Source of the DNA: an uncultured Candidatus Melainabacteria bacterium
GTDB lineage: Bacteria; Cyanobacteriota; Vampirovibrionia; Gastranaerophilales; Gastranaerophilaceae
NCBI GenBank assembly: GCA_934754855.1
Contig: CAKVJR010000070.1
Location: forward strand, 1 to 9,451
Direction: 5' to 3'
Length of the DNA stretch: 9,451 bases
The notes below the pieces were generated by a model, which was given only the letters and a program-made list of their open reading frames with translations, was not told the DNA's origin and did not search any database. Both the position numbers and the translations under genes were made by a program. Shown here piece after piece: positions 6,342 through 9,451 of the stretch (positions are counted from its first letter, which is position 1; each line of letters begins with the position of its first letter).

Positions 6342-7163
6342 ATGTCTTACAAAAACGACAGTTTATTGGTAATTTCAAACAAATATGGCGGTGCAAGCGG
6401 TGATGCCAAAGCAATGTTATTCCAAACCTATGACCAATTAAGAGATATGATTGTCAGCGGTTCGGCTACTGACGGTGCAGGTTTTGGTACAGCCGGTACT
6501 TGGCTTTGGAACGTTGCAAGATTTATCGCACCGAGTTCGTTCATGAACGTTATGGGGGGAAGTTCCCAAATTAATATCCCCGGTACTTCGTACTGGAATG
6601 CAATGCAAGGCGGAACTTCAACAGTTGACGGCGGTAATTCCGCTTTCGGTATCAGCGACTTAGGTTCTTTTCCCGGATTTCCGAGTGGTGCTGCTTCCGT
6701 AATGTCAGGTTTCGGTTCGTCAAATTCAGGCTACATTACAGGTGCTGCCGCATCTGTCGCTTCTGCCGCTGACCTCGCAGGCGTTGCAGGTATCAACGCT
6801 GCAGCTTACGCTTCGGGCATGGCATCAGGTTACGGCTATGCAAACAGTTTGGTTCTTCCCGCAGCAGGTATCGTTTCAGGTTTAGGCGGTATTTTACAGG
6901 CAATTTCACCTTATGCAGGTATTTATGGTATTGCAGGTACAATCGTCGGTAACTTGATGCAAGGTACAGGTAGTGCGGCACTTTCCGCTTACCAAAATGT
7001 AACCGCTAAAATTCAGGCAAACGCCGATACAATTCTTGAAAACAAAGTTAAAAACATTGAATCAGTCGTAAAAATGCTCGGCGTTCAAAGTGATGTTGTT
7101 AACAAAATGTTGAAAGAAGAATTGGAAGGTGCTAAAAAATCTGTCGATAATATCACCGACTAA
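6342..7163 (+). CDS. Gly/Ala/Ser-rich hypothetical protein with hydrophobic C-terminal half
   Basis: 273 residues, not recognised. Residues 1-40 are a mixed, probably helical start (MSYKNDSLLVISNKYGG). Residues 40-165 are dominated by Gly, Ala and Ser with many short repeats of the GSS/SGF/GAAAS kind. Two hydrophobic stretches at about 168-186 and 189-206 could be membrane-inserting or buried helices. The last 60 residues are amphipathic and charged (NKMLKEELEGAKKSVDN), coiled-coil-like. No signal peptide is visible. GGGGAG lies 6 nt before the ATG, which is 17 nt after the stop of the copy 1 paralogue, so the two are co-translated partners. The hydrophobic-plus-coiled-coil layout loosely resembles type III translocators, but that is analogy, not homology. 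A terminator follows at 7185-7225. Confidence 0.8.
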   Translation: MSYKNDSLLVISNKYGGASGDAKAMLFQTYDQLRDMIVSGSATDGAGFGTAGTWLWNVARFIAPSSFMNVMGGSSQINIPGTSYWNAMQGGTSTVDGGNSAFGISDLGSFPGFPSGAASVMSGFGSSNSGYITGAAASVASAADLAGVAGINAAAYASGMASGYGYANSLVLPAAGIVSGLGGILQAISPYAGIYGIAGTIVGNLMQGTGSAALSAYQNVTAKIQANADTILENKVKNIESVVKMLGVQSDVVNKMLKEELEGAKKSVDNITD

Positions 7164-7184
7164 TATTAATTTTTGTAACAAAAT

Positions 7185-7225
7185 AAACAGGTTTTTTGGC
7201 TTACAAAGAACCTGTTTGATTTTTT
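7185..7225 (+). terminator. Rho-independent terminator of the 5395-7163 operon
   Basis: AAACAGGTT (7185-7193) pairs with AACCTGTTT (7209-7217). The stem can extend inward through four more U-A/U-G pairs to a seven-base loop. A run of six T follows at 7220-7225. It separates the first operon from the independently promoted paralogue at 7377. Confidence 0.85.
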
Positions 7226-7309
7226 CCAAAATCATGCAAACGCTTTATTGAATTGAATTTGAGCATGTTAAGAAATGTAACAAAGTTAAGAAAAAAACAA
7301 ACAAAAAAT

Positions 7310-7337
7310 TAAAGTTTTCAAAAAGAAGTGCCGATAA
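7310..7337 (+). promoter_or_regulatory. Sigma-28 (FliA/SigD)-type flagellar-class promoter
   Basis: TAAAGTTT (7310-7317), 12-nt spacer, GCCGATAA (7330-7337). Both boxes equal the enterobacterial FliA consensus TAAAGTTT-N11-GCCGATAA, with the spacer one base longer. Initiation would be near 7344, giving a leader of about 33 nt ending in AAGGA and the ATG at 7377. Orientation and distance fit the downstream gene exactly, and a terminator just upstream isolates it from the previous operon. Confidence 0.75.
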
Positions 7338-7376
7338 GAATAGAGTAAGGTAAGAAATTTAGTAAGGACAAGAGCA

Positions 7377-8237
7377 ATGGGCTTAGCAGCATCACAAGCA
7401 AGATTTTTAGGATTGACAGCAAGAAAGTCAAACACTGAATATGAAGGTCAACAAGTTAACCAACAAAGAACAGCGTTGGCAAACGAATCAGCAAGCCTTT
7501 ATAGCCAACTTACTAACTTGTCAGTTCCGACTCCTCCGGATATCAACCAATATTACAATACTGAATACACATTCACTATTGACGGAACTTCTTACACAAT
7601 GACTCAACTTCCGAGAATGACTGAAGATGGTACATATTCATTTGTTGCATCATACCAATCAATGAACTCAAAATATGAAAAAGTTACAGATATGGAAGGT
7701 ATCGATACATCTTCAATCGTAAACGGCACAGCAGGTAAAGTTGCACTCAGCCAAGTTGCAAACTTAGCAAAAGCAGTTGGTGATACAGAAGAAACTCACG
7801 CATCAAGATTCACAAGCGGTTCAGATATTTACTACAACGTAGGTGGTGTTGATGGTCAATACTTCAAGTACATCTCAACTCCGACTATCCAAGACAGAGA
7901 TTTCCAAGGTGTATCATTTGACTTTGATTCAACAGGTAACTTCTCATCAATGCAACTTGCAAACTCAGGCGAAAAAATCGCAGTTTCAACAAACAACGTA
8001 GCAAACGATGACTTGTACCAACAAGCAATGAACCAATACAACAAAGATTACAGCGATTATGAAAAAACAATGGCTCAAATCAACGCTAAGACAGAAGTTA
8101 TCCAACAACAAGATAAGTCTTTGGAATTGAGATTGAACCAATTGGATACTGAACAAAACGCAATTTCAACAGAAATGGACGCAGTTCAAAAAGTTATCGA
8201 TAAGAACGTTGAATCAACATTCAAAACATTCGCATAA
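7377..8237 (+). CDS. MGLAA-QAR family protein, copy 2, under a sigma-28-like promoter
   Basis: 286 residues, paralogue of the protein at 5395. It shares the helical N-terminus (1-54, to VPTPP) and a 73-residue C-terminal coiled coil (214-286; SLELRLNQLDTEQNAI, ending FKTFA). The central part (about 55-210) keeps only landmarks such as TEY-x5-GTSYT, DGTYS and SFDFDSTGN and is shorter by 23 residues. No cysteine, no signal peptide, no membrane segment. Asn is almost always AAC, with frequent ATC and TTC, unlike AT-leaning genes such as 2008-2970; this suggests high expression. AAGGA lies 8 nt before the ATG. Its own promoter is of the flagellar late class and a strong terminator follows, so it is monocistronic. 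An abundant exported structural or filament-associated protein is the best inference; flagellin itself is not supported by sequence. Confidence 0.82.
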   Translation: MGLAASQARFLGLTARKSNTEYEGQQVNQQRTALANESASLYSQLTNLSVPTPPDINQYYNTEYTFTIDGTSYTMTQLPRMTEDGTYSFVASYQSMNSKYEKVTDMEGIDTSSIVNGTAGKVALSQVANLAKAVGDTEETHASRFTSGSDIYYNVGGVDGQYFKYISTPTIQDRDFQGVSFDFDSTGNFSSMQLANSGEKIAVSTNNVANDDLYQQAMNQYNKDYSDYEKTMAQINAKTEVIQQQDKSLELRLNQLDTEQNAISTEMDAVQKVIDKNVESTFKTFA

Positions 8238-8288
8238 TAAAAGTTTTAAATTTTATCTTACACACTTACATTTCTTACCAATTATCTG

Positions 8289-8316
8289 CCGGCGTCAAAG
8301 TCGGTTTTTTTTTTTT
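8289..8316 (+). terminator. Rho-independent terminator after copy 2 gene
   Basis: CCGGC (8289-8293), loop GTCAAA, GTCGG (8300-8304; one G-U pair), then twelve consecutive T (8305-8316). It lies 52 nt after the stop codon at 8235-8237. Confidence 0.85.
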
Positions 8317-8431
8317 GCGACTGCCGAGCAGAGTGCTGAATGGTTTGAAGGCGTGAAACAAAAACAAGTCCACGTTTGCAACTTTAATCCTTCAGAATGA
8401 CGTTCATTTGAAAACTTAAGAAAGTCGCAAA
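8314..8431. repeat. 118-bp segment bounded by perfect 9-bp inverted repeats
   Basis: TTTGCGACT (8314-8322) is exactly reversed and complemented as AGTCGCAAA (8423-8431). The left arm begins inside the T-run of the terminator. This could be a decayed miniature element or a chance pair; no target-site duplication is evident. Confidence 0.4.
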
Positions 8432-8502
8432 CAAGGCGGGACGGAGTCCCTAAGAATGACGTAATAGGGTTCTCCAAGATTCTTTGTTTCGCTCAGAATG
8501 AC
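8394..8502 (+). repeat. Cluster of three AGAATGAC intergenic repeats
   Basis: AGAATGAC occurs at 8394-8401, 8453-8460 and 8495-8502. The third sits in GATTCTTTGTTTCGCTCAG-AATGAC context (8478-8502), resembling a short intergenic repeat seen across many bacterial genomes (recalled, not searched). The second follows a GGGAC/GTCCC hairpin. Probably remnants of a non-coding dispersed repeat family. Confidence 0.55.
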
Positions 8503-8546
8503 AACAATGTTGTTGGGTTAAAGCCCAAGTTCCAATACTAAACATA

Positions 8547-8756
8547 TTAAAAAAAATCTTTTATATCTATTTCAAAGAATTTTGCGAGATTGTACAGAGT
8601 TTCAGTGCTTGCGAGGTTTTTGCCACGTTCGATACAAGAAATATGTTCTCTTGACATATTCACATATTCAGCAAGTTTTTCTTGAGATAATCCTTTTTCA
8701 ATCCTCAAGGCTTTTACTTTTTTTCCTATGTCGTTTCTTAACTTGCGAATGCCCAT
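8547..8756 (-). CDS. XRE/Cro-CI family small transcriptional regulator
   Basis: 69 residues consisting of a single lambda-repressor-type helix-turn-helix domain (about 8-65). The helix pair lies in LSQEKLAEYVNMSREHISCIERGKN (23-47), with the typical IERGK after the recognition helix and TLYNLAKFFEID at the end. Such minimal XRE proteins act as dimeric repressors, usually of their own divergent promoter. No good Shine-Dalgarno precedes the ATG at 8754-8756. A promoter candidate on this strand (TTGTAA near 8808-8803, TTTATA after an 18-nt spacer) overlaps the two palindromes at 8773-8805, which fits autorepression. Divergent from a small secreted protein gene, its likely co-regulated partner. 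There is no sign of a phage or toxin-antitoxin neighbour in the window. Confidence 0.92.
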   Translation of the reverse strand: MGIRKLRNDIGKKVKALRIEKGLSQEKLAEYVNMSREHISCIERGKNLASTETLYNLAKFFEIDIKDFF

Positions 8757-8772
8757 ATAAACATTTTTTCAT

Positions 8773-8805
8773 GTAATATAAATATTACTGTAATATGACA
8801 TTACA
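8773..8805. promoter_or_regulatory. Tandem palindromic operators, probably bound by the adjacent XRE protein
   Basis: First palindrome: GTAATAT-AA-ATATTAC (8773-8788). Second: TGTAAT-ATGAC-ATTACA (8789-8805). Together they present four GTAAT/ATTAC half-sites with near-constant spacing, centred about 16 bp apart. They lie 17-49 bp upstream of the XRE start codon and 71-103 bp upstream of the divergent gene at 8876, a placement suited to controlling both. Confidence 0.6.
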
Positions 8806-8875
8806 AAAAACATGTTATATCATTCATGGCAACGGTTTACAGATTATGTTTATTTGTTGTAAAGGAGAAATTATT

Positions 8876-9163
8876 ATGTCAAAAATTAGAAATATCGTTG
8901 TTGGAATGGCTATTATGAGTGTAATTAATTTGCCTGTTTGTGCTTCATCGTATGCGTATGTCACGGTTTCTCCGAGTAGCAACGAAGTAGGGACGACTAT
9001 TGAAAATGTCGTAAATTCTGTCAACAACACAACTTCAAATACCAAATCGAAGAAAAAGATGTCTTTAAATGATGAAAAAGAAGTAGGGTTGACTTTAGTC
9101 GACCGACGCAATAAAGCAATGAAGTTTTTACTTATTCAAGCAACATTTAGTGGCACAATTTGA
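8876..9163 (+). CDS. Small secreted/periplasmic hypothetical protein
   Basis: 95 residues, not recognised. The start is fixed by AAAGGAG ending 8 nt before the ATG at 8876; a longer in-frame reading from 8795 would include the operators and lacks a ribosome site. Residues 1-23 form a signal peptide: basic MSKIR, hydrophobic core, cleavage after VCA (23) or alternatively SYA (27). The mature part is a short beta-like segment, an Asn/Thr/Ser-rich stretch (45-56) and a basic, charged C-terminus with KSKKK at 58-61. The last 17 bases overlap, tail to tail, the convergent SMR transporter gene, so the extreme C-terminus may be fortuitous or altered. Probably controlled by the divergent XRE regulator through the operators between them. 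Alternative: a remnant of a longer protein. Confidence 0.65.
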   Translation: MSKIRNIVVGMAIMSVINLPVCASSYAYVTVSPSSNEVGTTIENVVNSVNNTTSNTKSKKKMSLNDEKEVGLTLVDRRNKAMKFLLIQATFSGTI

Positions 9164-9451
9164 GAATAATTACCCCTGCCAAAATCAGGAACACTCCCAC
9201 AAATCGTGCGACATTAACAGCGTCGTGAAACAATGTTATTCCAACGAAAAATGTTCCGAGCATGCCAATTCCCGTCCATACCGCATACGCTGTCCCTATC
9301 GGGATTTGCTTTTGGGCAAGGTACAAAAAATATCCGCTCAGCCCCATTGCCACGATTGCAAAAATCAACCAAAGAACTTTTGCACCCGTAACAGACGCCA
9401 TTTTCATGCCGAATGGCCAGCCCATCTTAAAAAGGGCGGCAATTACGAGGT
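9147..9451 (-). CDS. SMR-family small multidrug/guanidinium-type transporter, N-terminus just beyond window
   Basis: Small four-helix inner-membrane exporter of the EmrE/SugE (Gdx) family, which works as a dimer driven by proton exchange. The frame stays open to the right edge, adding LVIAALFK before the Met at 9425, so only a few residues should be missing. Helix 1 is the LVIAALFKMGWPFGMK segment, helix 2 KVLWLIFAIVAMGLSGYFLYL, helix 3 carries the family signature PIGTAYAVWTGIG, and helix 4 is ARFVGVFLILAGVIILKL. Visible length of 101 residues fits the usual 105-110. The context ALFKMGW aligns with LFEVGW of SugE-like members, but the essential Glu is Lys (AAG) here; Glu would need one base change. 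The gene may therefore be a non-canonical subunit, a non-transporting relative, or carry a sequence error. No partner SMR gene is in view. Confidence 0.88.
   Translation of the reverse strand, partial: LVIAALFKMGWPFGMKMASVTGAKVLWLIFAIVAMGLSGYFLYLAQKQIPIGTAYAVWTGIGMLGTFFVGITLFHDAVNVARFVGVFLILAGVIILKLCH

Larger units (their letters stand above)
8238..8546. other. Intergenic region with terminator and dispersed short repeats
   Basis: About 309 bases without a credible gene. It holds the terminator of the upstream gene (8289-8316), a 9-bp inverted repeat bounding 8314-8431, three AGAATGAC copies, and small hairpins such as GGGAC-GGA-GTCCC (8438-8450) and TTGGGT-TAAA-GCCCAA (8513-8528). Short open frames across it on both strands lack ribosome binding sites and run through these repeats. 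Confidence 0.6.

Noticed and set aside
5395..8237. Flagellin or hook-associated protein assignment
   Set aside because: Layout and the promoter suggest this kind of protein, but none of the known flagellin, FlgK/L or FliD terminal motifs is recognisable, so no name is given.
8209..8477. Short ORFs on both strands across the intergenic repeats
   Set aside because: They pass through the terminator and dispersed repeats, lack ribosome sites and have no recognisable protein character.
8513..8528. Terminator for the XRE gene (TTGGGT-TAAA-GCCCAA hairpin)
   Set aside because: No U-tract follows on the minus strand; the stem is short with a G-U pair.
8795..8875. Upstream in-frame start (MTLQKTCYIIHG...) for the small secreted protein
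   Set aside because: No ribosome binding site, it begins inside the operator region, and it would bury the clear signal peptide that starts at 8876 behind AAAGGAG.
1..9451. CRISPR array, tRNA, rRNA, insertion sequence or phage genes
   Set aside because: No regularly spaced repeat-spacer pattern, tRNA-like fold, rRNA sequence, transposase or phage protein was recognised anywhere in the window.

Overview
AT-rich, densely coded bacterial DNA. The best guess for the source is a gut-type anaerobe of the Gastranaerophilales (Vampirovibrionia/'Melainabacteria', the non-photosynthetic relatives of cyanobacteria). Grounds are the low GC, a NIF-type NifU/NifS pair with no nitrogenase nearby, oxygen/NO-stress redox proteins of anaerobes, and a paralogous protein family starting MGLAA(T/S)QAR that I associate from memory with that order. 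No rRNA or other phylogenetic marker is present, so this assignment is inference only.

Layout. Positions 1-1889 (minus strand): an A-type flavodiiron protein (cut by the window edge), preceded in the same direction by a nitroreductase with an N-terminal 2[4Fe-4S] ferredoxin domain; together they look like a small redox/detoxification operon. Positions 2008-2970 (plus): a membrane-anchored protein with an N-terminal helical DUF4145/HEPN-like domain. A perfect 24-bp palindrome with flanking U-tracts (2986-3009) serves as a shared terminator between this gene and the converging nifU-nifS operon (5038-3025, minus), which makes Fe-S clusters.

Positions 5039-5394 hold a divergent promoter region and a probable structured 5' leader. 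Then come three plus-strand genes that form the most interesting part: two homologous proteins (5395-6324 and 7377-8237) with nearly identical N-terminal and C-terminal helical ends and a divergent central region, flanking a Gly/Ala/Ser-rich protein (6342-7163) in operon with the first. None has a signal peptide. The second copy has its own promoter, almost perfectly matching the flagellar sigma-28 (FliA/SigD) consensus (TAAAGTTT-N12-GCCGATAA). Conserved helical ends, a variable middle, absence of a signal peptide and a sigma-28-type promoter together suggest a secreted filament- or appendage-associated family, which I cannot match to a named one.

Positions 8238-8546 are intergenic, with a terminator and short dispersed repeats. 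The right end has a small XRE/Cro-like repressor (minus) divergent from a small secreted protein (plus), with two tandem GTAAT/ATTAC palindromes between them that look like autoregulatory operators. A small multidrug resistance (SMR) family transporter enters from the right edge (minus), overlaps the small secreted gene tail to tail, and has Lys where the family's essential membrane Glu is expected.
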